From Spongiibacteraceae bacterium (GTDB lineage: Bacteria > Pseudomonadota > Gammaproteobacteria > Pseudomonadales > Spongiibacteraceae), in the NCBI GenBank assembly GCA_002710725.1, contig PAKT01000111.1:1-56517 (forward strand): a stretch of DNA of 56,517 nucleotides, given 5' to 3'. The position numbers were made by a program, and so were the translations under genes. The notes below the pieces were generated by a model. The model was not told the origin of the DNA, made no database searches, and worked only from the letters and a program-made list of their open reading frames with translations. Each line of letters starts with the position of its first letter. Position 1 is the stretch's first letter. Below, in pieces: positions 10,818 through 19,131 of this stretch.

Positions 10818-10850
10818 AATTTACTGTATGCGAAATCAACGGGGTCAGCT

Positions 10851-11894
10851 ATGGATGATAACAAGCAGAAGGCGCTGAGTGCAGCGCTGTCGCAAATCGA
10901 ACGTCAGTTCGGCAAAGGCTCGATCATGCGCATGGGCGAGCAGGAGCGTGTTGTGGTGCCGGTTATCAGTACCGGATCGCTGGCACTGGATATCGCACTG
11001 GGCGTGGGCGGCCTGCCACGCCGCAAGATTATCGAAATTTATGGCCCGGAATCCAGTGGTAAAACCACCATGACTCTGCACGCCATTGCCGAGAGCCAGA
11101 AAAAAGGTGGCGTCTGTGCCTTTATCGATGCCGAACATGCCTTTGATCCGGGCTATGCCGAAAAACTGGGCGTCGATCTGGACAATCTGCTGATGTCCCA
11201 GCCGGATACCGGTGAGCAGGCGCTGGAAATTGCCGAAACCCTGGTGCGCTCCAGCGCGGTGGATCTGGTGGTTATCGACTCGGTGGCCGCCCTGACACCG
11301 AAAGCGGAAATTGAAGGCGAAATGGGCGACAGCCACGTTGGTCTGCAAGCCCGTCTGATGAGTCAGGCCCTGCGCAAGCTGACCGGTACCATCAACAAGT
11401 CAAACTGTACTGTGATCTTTATCAACCAGATCCGTATGAAAATCGGTGTCATGTTCGGCAATCCCGAAACAACTACCGGTGGTAACGCGCTGAAGTTCTA
11501 CGCCTCGGTTCGTCTCGACATTCGCCGCATCGGTGCGGTGAAGCAGGGCGACGAAGTGGTGGGCAACGAAACCCGCGTAAAAGTGGTGAAGAACAAAGTT
11601 GCACCGCCTTTCAAACAGGCCGAATTCCAGATTATGTACGGCAAGGGTATCTACCGTATGGGTGAGGTCATCGATCTGGGCGTGCAACAGGGCCTGATTG
11701 ATAAATCCGGCGCCTGGTATGCCTACAAGGGCGACAAAATCGGGCAGGGCAAAGCCAATGCCGCCAACTACCTGACCGACAACCCGGAAATTGCCAACGA
11801 AATTGAAACGGCTATTCGCGAGCAGTTACTCCCCTCTGCCAAGCCCGTCGAAAACGGTGAGGCTGCCACGGCAGAAGAGGAAGAAGAAGTTTGA
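10851..11894 (+). CDS. recA: Recombinase RecA
   Basis: A 347-residue RecA, the usual length. It forms filaments on single-stranded DNA, drives strand exchange and activates LexA self-cleavage. Walker A is [13 protein letters not shown], Walker B is [12 protein letters not shown], and the L1/L2 DNA-binding loops surround [15 protein letters not shown] and [28 protein letters not shown]. The C-terminus is acidic (ATAEEEEEV). The start is ATG 10851 ([13 protein letters not shown]). An in-frame extension back to 10701 crosses the promoter and is not real. recX, often adjacent, does not follow. Confidence 0.98.
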   Translation: MDDNKQKALSAALSQIERQFGKGSIMRMGEQERVVVPVISTGSLALDIALGVGGLPRRKIIEIYGPESSGKTTMTLHAIAESQKKGGVCAFIDAEHAFDPGYAEKLGVDLDNLLMSQPDTGEQALEIAETLVRSSAVDLVVIDSVAALTPKAEIEGEMGDSHVGLQARLMSQALRKLTGTINKSNCTVIFINQIRMKIGVMFGNPETTTGGNALKFYASVRLDIRRIGAVKQGDEVVGNETRVKVVKNKVAPPFKQAEFQIMYGKGIYRMGEVIDLGVQQGLIDKSGAWYAYKGDKIGQGKANAANYLTDNPEIANEIETAIREQLLPSAKPVENGEAATAEEEEEV

Positions 11895-11929
11895 ACCTCG
11901 ACTGATCTCTTATGAGATCGCATCCTTCA

Positions 11930-11952
11930 GGGCGCCTTTGGCGCCCTTTTTT
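11930..11952 (+). terminator. Intrinsic terminator of recA
   Basis: A stem GGGCGCC (11930-11936) with TTT loop and GGCGCCC (11940-11946) is followed by six T. A second small hairpin GATCTC/GAGATC lies just upstream at 11904-11919. Confidence 0.88.
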
Positions 11953-11980
11953 GTTCCTCTGAAATCAGGCGGAGGAAAGC

Positions 11981-13342
11981 TTAACGAGGTTTTACCACCA
12001 GAGGCAGGCCGTTTTTCTCCTTTGGCATGGGCAGATAGGTAAAGCCGGCCTGGTAGCCGTCTGGCAGGCTGAATTCAAACTTCCGCAGAAACTGGTGGGT
12101 AAACAGTTTGGCCTGCATCGCGCCGAAGTGCATGCCAATGCACTTGTGGGCACCGCCGCCGAAAGGCATATGACAGAATGCATGCCCCTTGTGCTCGTTG
12201 CGCTCGGGGAAAAAGCGCTCGGGGTCAAAGCTGTGGGGCTTGCTCCAGTACTGCTCCATCCGGTTGGTGAAGATGGGGTACTGAAAAATCAGCGTGTGAG
12301 CAGGGATATGATGACCGCCCAGCTCGCAATCGCGAATGCTGCGACGGGCCATCACACTGACTGAGGGGTGTAGACGCTGGGCTTCCTGAAAGCAGGCATC
12401 CAGCTCAGTGACTGCGGCCAGATCTTCGTATTCCAGATAGTCTTTGCCAATGCGCTCGCCCTCGACGCGCAGACGCTCCTGCCATTCCGGCTGTATCGCC
12501 AGATAGTACATCATGTGAGTCAAGGTGCTGGTAGTGGTGTCGTGGGCGGCAAACAGCAGGAAGCTGGCGTGATCAACGATTTCCTCGTCAGTGAAGAAGC
12601 TGCCGTCGGGTTTGGTTTCCTTGCACATATGGCTCAGCATATCAGTGCCATTACCCTCCCGCCGCAGCGGGATTAGGCGCGTGATGTATTTGCGTAAAAA
12701 ACGCTGTCCGTTTTTGCCGACATGGAATTTTGTGCCCGGCATATCGAGCCGGACGATGCCCATCTGCGCGTCCAATATATCGATAAAGGCCTGTGCCAGT
12801 TCTGCGGAGCCTTCGTCTTCAGCTTCGACGCCATAGAACACCTTGCAGGTCATGCGCAGTAGCAGTTCCTTGATGTTGTCGTAAAAACGAAATTTTTTGT
12901 CGAATACCCATTGCTCCATGCCTTTGTCAAGAATCGGGTTCATGGTGTCGACATAACTGCGCATGGCCGGAGTTTTAAAGCTGGTCTGCATAATTCGACG
13001 CTGGAACTTGTGCTCGTCGAAATCCAGGCACAACAGATTGTCGCCGTAGAAGGTACGCAGTGCGTAGTCATAACCCATGCGGGTTGAGAAATTGCGCTCG
13101 CTGTCGAGCAACAGGGTTTGCGCCATGTCCGGGCCCAGTGCCATAACGCCGGGTTGTGGGCCCATATTGATGCGGGACACTGGACCGTACTTGTCCCAGT
13201 GATGCTTGGCCAGGCCAAAAGGGTCGGTGCGCAAACGCGGCAGGCAACCGACAACGGGCCAGCCTTTTTCACCGGGTATGTGGCCGAGTTTTTTGTTGTT
13301 GGGCGCTTGTGTGTAGTCGGGTGACGCGGTGTTGGTGCTCAT
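11981..13342 (-). CDS. Cytochrome P450
   Basis: A 453-residue soluble P450 (no membrane anchor). The I-helix oxygen-activation motif is AAHDTTTS, the K-helix ExxR is EAQR, the meander PERF is visible (DPERFFPERN), and the haem loop FGGGAHKCIGMHF gives Cys401 as the thiolate ligand. The FGGG..KC form and the overall layout are closer to the CYP26/CYP51/CYP120 type than to P450cam. It should hydroxylate a hydrophobic substrate with an external ferredoxin and reductase; none is encoded beside it. It lies 57 bp downstream of the lipocalin-like gene and is probably in one operon with it. The substrate cannot be read from sequence. Confidence 0.93.
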   Translation of the reverse strand: MSTNTASPDYTQAPNNKKLGHIPGEKGWPVVGCLPRLRTDPFGLAKHHWDKYGPVSRINMGPQPGVMALGPDMAQTLLLDSERNFSTRMGYDYALRTFYGDNLLCLDFDEHKFQRRIMQTSFKTPAMRSYVDTMNPILDKGMEQWVFDKKFRFYDNIKELLLRMTCKVFYGVEAEDEGSAELAQAFIDILDAQMGIVRLDMPGTKFHVGKNGQRFLRKYITRLIPLRREGNGTDMLSHMCKETKPDGSFFTDEEIVDHASFLLFAAHDTTTSTLTHMMYYLAIQPEWQERLRVEGERIGKDYLEYEDLAAVTELDACFQEAQRLHPSVSVMARRSIRDCELGGHHIPAHTLIFQYPIFTNRMEQYWSKPHSFDPERFFPERNEHKGHAFCHMPFGGGAHKCIGMHFGAMQAKLFTHQFLRKFEFSLPDGYQAGFTYLPMPKEKNGLPLVVKPR

Positions 13343-13399
13343 GCTTAACTCCGAATTATTTTAGTGTGCGTGTCGTGTTGTTTGGGCTGGTTGCGTTTA

Positions 13400-14557
13400 T
13401 CAGATAAATGACGACGTGGCATCAAGCCCCAGCTCAGGCCACTCGCCGTTAACGACCGTCTGGTAATTTGCGTAGCCAACGGCGTCCCCGTCGGTAACGC
13501 GGATAATGCAGTCGCGAATCTGGTGGATGCGCTTTGCTGTTTCGAGCTCGGTGCAGTCTTCAATATGTTCGCCTTCCAGATGCAGCTCGCCGCGCCATTG
13601 GCCATGGTGCTTGCCGTCCAGTCCAAAGTACAGACCGGTGCCCAGATGAAAGCCGGTATCGGAGACGACTTCAATGCCCAGAGTGCGTTCTTCGCCAGAA
13701 TGGGTGCGTACCTTCAGATGCCCACCTTCGAGCCTGCGATTTACCGGGTTGTAACGCAAGGCAGGCTCAATGTGGGTGAAGTCATCGCGGCTGCCATCGA
13801 GTTTTTCGATACCGCCCTCCACCACTTCGGGCACTCCCGGAATGGGAATCCGCAAATAGAAATGGTGGATTCCGTACACTGAACCGTCAGGGCGCTGCAT
13901 ACGCATCGGGCTCCACAGAAAGTTCATGGGAAATTGTGAACTGTCGATACCCGGCATGATGTCCTGGGGTTCGTCGCCTACGCCGTAGCGAACGCCCCAG
14001 GAGTGGTCGCGAGTCGCGTAAAATTTCTCTGGGGTGATTTCTGTGCGCTCACCGTCTATCTCCAGCCAGCCGCTGGCAACACCGCACTGATGGTATCTGA
14101 CCAGATCGTTGTCGACGCGATAACCGCCAATCTGGCGACGGAATTCGTGGGTTTCCAGAAAAGGGGGCAGGTCTTCGCAGCGGATCGTTACATCAAAGGC
14201 GATCGCCTGTATGTCGTTGGCTTCCAGGCGCAATCGGACTGCTTTCAAAGGCTCGACAATCTCGTAGTGAATGGGGCCGATGCTGTATTCGTCGGGGTTG
14301 GGCGCCAGCATACGGCTGCCGCGCACCGTAAATTGTTCCCGGCCCCGCGAAATGCCGGCGTAGGCATCCATTACATTGCGGTTCAGGTATTTTCCCAGGC
14401 CAAAACCGATCTGGACGGAGCCATCGTGGGCGCCGACAGACAGGCACACTTTCTCCGTCCAGCTGCGATCACTCTGGGATACTGCGGCAAAGGTATCGGT
14501 GATCTGATGGTTCAGGTATTCATCCATCGCCACCAACGGGGCGTCAGTGCGAGCCAT
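13400..14557 (-). CDS. Hypothetical protein, possibly CrtC/AttH lipocalin-like (DUF7064/DUF7065-type)
   Basis: A 385-residue protein without a signal peptide or membrane span. It is rich in beta-strand-like alternation, with motifs such as VGAHDGSVQIGFGLGKYLNRNVMDAYAG near residue 42, RDHSWGVRYG near 187 and FLWSPMRMQRPDGSVYGIHHFY near 216. The RDHSWG element and paired beta-barrel layout recall carotenoid 1,2-hydratase/AttH lipocalin-like proteins; similar proteins accompany lipid and steroid catabolic genes in actinobacteria and sphingomonads. That link is from memory of the family, not a computed match. ATG 14557. It precedes the P450 gene on the same strand and is divergent from the dehydrogenase at 14673. 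It could bind or hydrate the hydrophobic substrate. Confidence 0.6.
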   Translation of the reverse strand: MARTDAPLVAMDEYLNHQITDTFAAVSQSDRSWTEKVCLSVGAHDGSVQIGFGLGKYLNRNVMDAYAGISRGREQFTVRGSRMLAPNPDEYSIGPIHYEIVEPLKAVRLRLEANDIQAIAFDVTIRCEDLPPFLETHEFRRQIGGYRVDNDLVRYHQCGVASGWLEIDGERTEITPEKFYATRDHSWGVRYGVGDEPQDIMPGIDSSQFPMNFLWSPMRMQRPDGSVYGIHHFYLRIPIPGVPEVVEGGIEKLDGSRDDFTHIEPALRYNPVNRRLEGGHLKVRTHSGEERTLGIEVVSDTGFHLGTGLYFGLDGKHHGQWRGELHLEGEHIEDCTELETAKRIHQIRDCIIRVTDGDAVGYANYQTVVNGEWPELGLDATSSFI

Positions 14558-14672
14558 GAGTGCTACTCCTTGATTATTATTACTGCAAATGGATTAGTGC
14601 AACCGCTCTAAAAGCTTGGTCGAAACTGCCATCTGCTTTTACAGTAGAGAAACAATAACAGGGAGAGCTTAC

Positions 14673-15719
14673 ATGGCTTATCGAGTGGTTCAATGGAATG
14701 TTGGTAATGTTGGGCGTCGTGCCATTATTGCCATTCAGCGCAATCCGAATCTGGAGCTGGTGGGCTGCTTCGTCCGCGCCGATGAAAAAGCCGGGCAGGA
14801 CGCGGGCACGCTGGCAGGTATTGAGCCGATGGGTATTGTGGCTACACAGGACGCCGAAGCGCTTCTCGCTCTCAAACCGGACTGCGTCAGCTACAACGGT
14901 TTGTGGGCCAATGTGGATGATTTCTGTCGCATACTCGAGCGCGGCATCAATATCGTGACGACCTCAGCCTTTATTACCGGCCACGCTCTCGGCGATGAGC
15001 AGCGTCAGCGGATTCTGGATGCTTGTGAGAAGGGCAACAGTTCCATCTTTGGCAGCGGTATTCATCCGGGCTTCAGCAGCCTGATCGGGCTGGTGGCTGC
15101 GGGCCTGTGTGACCGCATTGAGTCGGTGTCGGTGCTGGAGTCCGTCGATGCCACCGGCTACGCCTCCAAGGAAACCTGGGAAAGCTGCGGATTTGGCCTT
15201 CCCGTTACTACGCCGGGCTTGAGCGATACGCTTCGCGAAGGCTCAAAAGTATTTTCAGAAGGCGTTCGAGTTGCCGGTATGGCCCTGCAGATTCCCTTTG
15301 ATGATATTCAATTTCAGGCCGAATTCTCCGCAGCGGTGGAAGATTGCGACTTTGGTTTTATGAGGATTGATAAGGGTTGTGTGGCGGGCGTAGATGCAGC
15401 CTGGCAGGGGATCTACCGGGGCCGTCCAGTCGTCGAACTGAAATACCGCTGGAAGATGGGTAAACAGGTGGAGCCGGATTACCCTTTGCATGAGGGCTAT
15501 GTGGTCAATGTGACCGGTCGGCCCAATGTGAACTTCACGCTAAAACACTCGTTGCCCGAAGACGAAAAGCCGCGCAATGCCATAGAGGCCATGCAGTCCA
15601 ATCTGATGACCACGGCTTTGCCGGCCATCAACGCGATTCCGGCACTGTGCGCGGCGCCTGCCGGAATCCGCACTTACGCCGACCTTCCCTTGATTACGGG
15701 AGCGGGGTTTGTGGTTTAG
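14673..15719 (+). CDS. Dihydrodipicolinate-reductase-like NAD(P)-dependent dehydrogenase
   Basis: A 348-residue Rossmann protein starting MAYRVVQWNVGNVGRRAI, where NVGNVG replaces the usual GTGNVG dinucleotide loop. The rest matches the DapB-like/2,4-diaminopentanoate dehydrogenase-related family common in mycobacteria, with FGSGIHPGFSSLIGLVAAGLCDRIESVSVLESVDATGYAS as the middle signature. ATG 14673 has GGGAGAG upstream. A longer frame from 14616 lacks a ribosome site. It is probably an oxidoreductase in the neighbouring catabolic set; the substrate is unknown. Its 3' end overlaps the convergent DUF3604 gene by 26 bp. Confidence 0.78.
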   Translation: MAYRVVQWNVGNVGRRAIIAIQRNPNLELVGCFVRADEKAGQDAGTLAGIEPMGIVATQDAEALLALKPDCVSYNGLWANVDDFCRILERGINIVTTSAFITGHALGDEQRQRILDACEKGNSSIFGSGIHPGFSSLIGLVAAGLCDRIESVSVLESVDATGYASKETWESCGFGLPVTTPGLSDTLREGSKVFSEGVRVAGMALQIPFDDIQFQAEFSAAVEDCDFGFMRIDKGCVAGVDAAWQGIYRGRPVVELKYRWKMGKQVEPDYPLHEGYVVNVTGRPNVNFTLKHSLPEDEKPRNAIEAMQSNLMTTALPAINAIPALCAAPAGIRTYADLPLITGAGFVV

Positions 15720-17688
15720 CCTGTGAGGCGGAGTACCAGATCGGTGAACTCCAGGCCCGCTCCTGAATGGTGGGAGAGTAGAACGGCTCCTGTTCCGGGT
15801 CCAGACAGCATTTCCCGTAGACATCATCGCCCCAGGCGCCGTCGTCGAAAGCCGCCTGGGTGGCGACTTCCGCTTGCTGCTTGCAGTCTTTACTGAAGGG
15901 GTCGACGCCGGCTGCTTTGCATTGCAGTGTCGACCAGCGACAGGTGGGGTTCTCCAGAACTCGCACATAGTAAAAGGCATTCTGTTCGGGGTTAAAGGCC
16001 GGGTCCTGCCAGACGGTGCACAGGGCAGCGTGCCCCGGCCCTTCCGGAGCACAGGTTTGCGGATTAACCCGGGCCTGAGTGTATGAGCCTGCTACATCGT
16101 AGACTTGTTCGTGTGTCTGCCCATTTTGATCAGTCCAGCCTTTGATGATCTGCACGCGCTGCAGATCGGTGCCGGGCTTGCCGGGCACGCCGGGATCTTT
16201 ACTGGCCGCCACCAGAAAGCGCGGTGCGCTGTTTGTGCCTGTCGGCAAATCACCCCCCATCGGCACGCCGCGTTGGTAGGCTTCGCTGATCATTTGCGGA
16301 TTGTCGCAAAGGCTTTCCGGCAGGTCCCAGCCGCCGAAGAAACGCAAGGTGGGGCGGGTGCCGCTGGTGGCGTAGGTTTCCTTGCGGCGAATGCCGTCGA
16401 AAACCGCGTCGCGGGTATTCTGCTTCGCCCAAACCACGGCGAGGCCACCGGCGTTGGATGCAAAGTGATCCTGAATATTGCGATAGCCCGCGTCGCGCCG
16501 CCCCAGATGGCCGGGGTAGTTGTCTTCTTCAGTCGCTCCCGGTGTCGCGCTATGGGTATCGGTTGAGCCGATAAAACCCATTTTAAAGGGGTTAACGCCG
16601 TGCTCCTGTTTGAGTCGGGTGCCGTCTTTCAACACATTGCGGATCATATTGCGGCGCCCGAAGTCGTCAATCGCTACCGGCGCGGCGTCGAGGGTGCGCA
16701 CTTCGCCGGCCACGCTGCCGAGCATGGCCAGACTGTCGGTTTTGATCTGCTCGAAATCACAGGCTTCATCGGCGGTAGCGACGCCCCGGCCCGCGAGCCG
16801 GTCAAAGCGGCATTCGGACGCGCCTTTGTGCTGTATCAATTCGATGACAGGCTCAAAGTGAAGGCGGTCTGCGGCCTCCTGGGGTGTTTTCGGGTCGGGA
16901 AACATCAGGCCACCCGACAGATTCGGGTTGTGCGGAATCGACATCACATCGCAGCCGGGTTTGCCTTCCAGGCACTGTTCTCGCAAAAGGGACCAGAGTT
17001 TCGGGAAGTTATAGGAGCCAGTGTCGTAGGCTGAGATCGGCAGGTCGGTAACCTGTTCATTGCGAAAGATGACATTGCGATGCAGGTTTTTGAATTCAGG
17101 CGCATCGGTGTATTCGTAGCCGACAAAGGTGGTGAATTCGCAGACTTCATTGTGCTCAGCCGTAGCCTGCTGGATGCTCTGCCAGGTGCTTTTCTCGGCA
17201 GCTTCGCAGTCCGACAGGGTGCAGGCGAAACTGCGTTTTTTCTCAGCTTCGCTACCCGCTACCCCCAGCTTTACCCAGTAATCGGCTGCCAGCAGTTGCA
17301 GGATAAAATTGGAGCTGCGGGTGGCAATGCAGGCGGGAAACCAATAGCCGAGTTTACTCGAATCCTGCGTGCAGATATTGATAGGCCCGAGAAACTCCGC
17401 GTGATCCGTGACCGCCATAAAATCCAGTGGTCGCTGCAATTGGGCGCTGACGGTCTGTTCACCATCGGCGTCGGGTAGTGTAATCGCTTCGCCTTTACCG
17501 TAGCGGTAGGCGACCCAGGGGTCGTTGCGCTGACTGGAAATATAGGAATCGAAGGAATAGCTGGTGTGAACATGCAGATCACCGAACAGGGGCCGTTTGT
17601 CTGGCGCGTAGTCAGCGCAGGGAGCCGCCGTCAGAGGCATGGCAATGAGAGTGAGCAGTGCGGTCAGCGCCGGAGTTTTTAATAGCAT
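15694..17688 (-). CDS. Secreted DUF3604 family protein (PHP-type metal hydrolase fold)
   Basis: A 664-residue exported protein. A signal peptide (MLLKTPALTALLTLIAMPLTAA) is probably cleaved near residue 22, and there is no lipobox. After it come PHP-like metal-binding motifs: FGDLHVHTSYSFDS (H39, H41), DFMAVTDHAEF, SIPHNPN, ELIQHKGASE and GSTDTHSATPGATEEDN. This is the DUF3604 pattern, a family whose biochemical role is poorly known. Several Cys residues near the C-terminus (CRWSTLQCKAAG, CKQQ, GKCCLDPE) suggest disulphides in the periplasm. It is convergent with the dehydrogenase gene and divergent from the acyl-CoA dehydrogenase operon. A hydrolase role on an extracellular substrate is inference. 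Confidence 0.85.
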   Translation of the reverse strand: MLLKTPALTALLTLIAMPLTAAPCADYAPDKRPLFGDLHVHTSYSFDSYISSQRNDPWVAYRYGKGEAITLPDADGEQTVSAQLQRPLDFMAVTDHAEFLGPINICTQDSSKLGYWFPACIATRSSNFILQLLAADYWVKLGVAGSEAEKKRSFACTLSDCEAAEKSTWQSIQQATAEHNEVCEFTTFVGYEYTDAPEFKNLHRNVIFRNEQVTDLPISAYDTGSYNFPKLWSLLREQCLEGKPGCDVMSIPHNPNLSGGLMFPDPKTPQEAADRLHFEPVIELIQHKGASECRFDRLAGRGVATADEACDFEQIKTDSLAMLGSVAGEVRTLDAAPVAIDDFGRRNMIRNVLKDGTRLKQEHGVNPFKMGFIGSTDTHSATPGATEEDNYPGHLGRRDAGYRNIQDHFASNAGGLAVVWAKQNTRDAVFDGIRRKETYATSGTRPTLRFFGGWDLPESLCDNPQMISEAYQRGVPMGGDLPTGTNSAPRFLVAASKDPGVPGKPGTDLQRVQIIKGWTDQNGQTHEQVYDVAGSYTQARVNPQTCAPEGPGHAALCTVWQDPAFNPEQNAFYYVRVLENPTCRWSTLQCKAAGVDPFSKDCKQQAEVATQAAFDDGAWGDDVYGKCCLDPEQEPFYSPTIQERAWSSPIWYSASQAKPQTPLP

Positions 17689-17846
17689 GGGACACCTGTC
17701 GAAGTGTTTTGGCGTTTTTATTCGGTGCTAGACTCACTATAGCAGTCGTCTTATCGGGTTTGACCGAGGCCATTAGATTAGGTAATCGCCAGTGTTAAAT
17801 CAATCGAATTAATTCAGGATCGCCGTGGCGCGACTTATCAAAATCC

Positions 17847-17888
17847 TGTAACAAACTGTCAACCGGATGTCATTCCGGGTCATTGTTC
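17847..17888 (+). promoter_or_regulatory. Predicted operator/promoter element, copy 1 (shared with 25409-25450)
   Basis: This 42-bp element begins TGTAACAAA and ends GTCATTGTTC, with TCAA and ATGTCA between them at fixed spacing. It matches the element at 25409-25450 at 32 of 42 positions without gaps. It contains repeated TGTCA-like half-sites in one orientation (CTGTCAA, ATGTCAT, GGTCATT), as AraC-family operators do. It ends 56 bp before the acyl-CoA dehydrogenase start codon. The binding protein is inferred, not shown. Confidence 0.65.
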
Positions 17889-17944
17889 CTGTTCGCTCCC
17901 GGCGGGATGCTGGTGCTCTATAAGCCAACCGGCAGAGGGGAACT

Positions 17945-19123
17945 ATGCACGCCAAATTCACCGATGAAGAACTTGCCTTTCAACAGGAAGTGCGCCACTT
18001 CATGCAAACTGAATACACACCGGAGCTGGCTGAAAAAATCCGTCACCCGGACACGTTTCGCGAAGGTATGATCAGCTGGCAGAAAAAACTCGACGCTGCC
18101 GGCTGGGCTGCCAACGGCTGGCCGGTTGAACACGGAGGCTGCGACTGGAGTGCCACCCAGAAAAGTATCTACGTAAACGAAATGGCCTATGCAGGCGCGC
18201 CCGATGTGGTTCCCATGGGCATCAAAATGGTGGCGCCAGTACTCTACAGCTTTGGCTCCGAGGAGCAGAAAAAGCGCTTCTTGCCGCCCACCAAGGCCAG
18301 TGATATCTGGTGGTGTCAGGGGTATTCCGAATCCGGCGCAGGGTCTGATTTGGCAGCCCTGCAGACCCGTGCTGTTCGGGACGGGGACGACTACATTGTG
18401 AATGGCACCAAGATCTGGACCACTTACGCCCAGCATGCCGACTGGATCTTTTGTCTGGTACGCACCAGCACCGACGGCAAGCCGCAGGAAGGCATCAGCT
18501 TTCTGTTGATTGATATGGAATCGCCCGGCGTTTCGGTGTCGCCGATTATCTCCATCGATGATGAGCACCACCTTAACGAGGTGAGCTTTAGCGACGTGCG
18601 GGTGCCGCTTGAGAACCGTATAGGCGAGGAAAATCAGGGCTGGACCTACGCCAAGGCCTTGCTGACTTATGAGCGTACCGCCTTGTCTGGTGTCGGTTAC
18701 TGCAAGCGCACCTTGAAAAGTATTCGCGAGCTGGCGGCGCGGGAAAATCACGGCGGCCGGCCCTTGCTGGAGGACCCTGATTTTCAGGCCCGGCTGGCCG
18801 ATGTGGAAATGGAAGTTACTTCATTGGAGTACCTGGAGTTACGCGTACTGAATCAGGTTGATAAAGGCGGGGCTCCGGGTATGGAATCCTCGTTATTGAA
18901 ACTGAAAGGCTCAGACTGTCAGCAGGCTGTGCAGACCCTGTTCTGGAATCTGGCAGCTGCCTATGGCGGTGTGTTGCCCGATGATGGCCACCGCGACGTG
19001 AGCGGACACGACTACGGTAATCGTGCGCGGCGCGAGTACATGTTTGGCCGCGCCACCACGATTTACGGCGGCAGCAATGAAGTGCAGCGCAATATCATCG
19101 CGAAGTTTGGTCTGGGTCTGTAG
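17945..19123 (+). CDS. Acyl-CoA dehydrogenase, large-subunit type of a paired enzyme
   Basis: A 392-residue flavoprotein that should introduce an alpha,beta double bond into an acyl-CoA. Typical segments are GYSESGAGSDLAALQTRA (FAD/substrate loop), NGTKIWTTYAQHADW, and the C-terminal TTIYGGSNEVQRNIIAKFGLGL. The Glu found in the YEGT loop of medium-chain enzymes is Gly here (YGGS). E243 in TYERTAL lies near the helix-G position used by isovaleryl-type enzymes and is a candidate base. It is followed after 8 bp by a second, dissimilar acyl-CoA dehydrogenase. Such pairs form heterotetramers for bulky CoA esters (PimCD, ChsE1-ChsE2, FadE28-FadE29). ATG 17945 has AGAGGGG upstream. Confidence 0.92.
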   Translation: MHAKFTDEELAFQQEVRHFMQTEYTPELAEKIRHPDTFREGMISWQKKLDAAGWAANGWPVEHGGCDWSATQKSIYVNEMAYAGAPDVVPMGIKMVAPVLYSFGSEEQKKRFLPPTKASDIWWCQGYSESGAGSDLAALQTRAVRDGDDYIVNGTKIWTTYAQHADWIFCLVRTSTDGKPQEGISFLLIDMESPGVSVSPIISIDDEHHLNEVSFSDVRVPLENRIGEENQGWTYAKALLTYERTALSGVGYCKRTLKSIRELAARENHGGRPLLEDPDFQARLADVEMEVTSLEYLELRVLNQVDKGGAPGMESSLLKLKGSDCQQAVQTLFWNLAAAYGGVLPDDGHRDVSGHDYGNRARREYMFGRATTIYGGSNEVQRNIIAKFGLGL

Positions 19124-19131
19124 GAGGCGAC

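Noticed and set aside
10701-10850. N-terminal extension of recA by 50 codons
   Set aside because: It crosses the LexA box and promoter, and the normal RecA start MDDNKQKAL begins at 10851.
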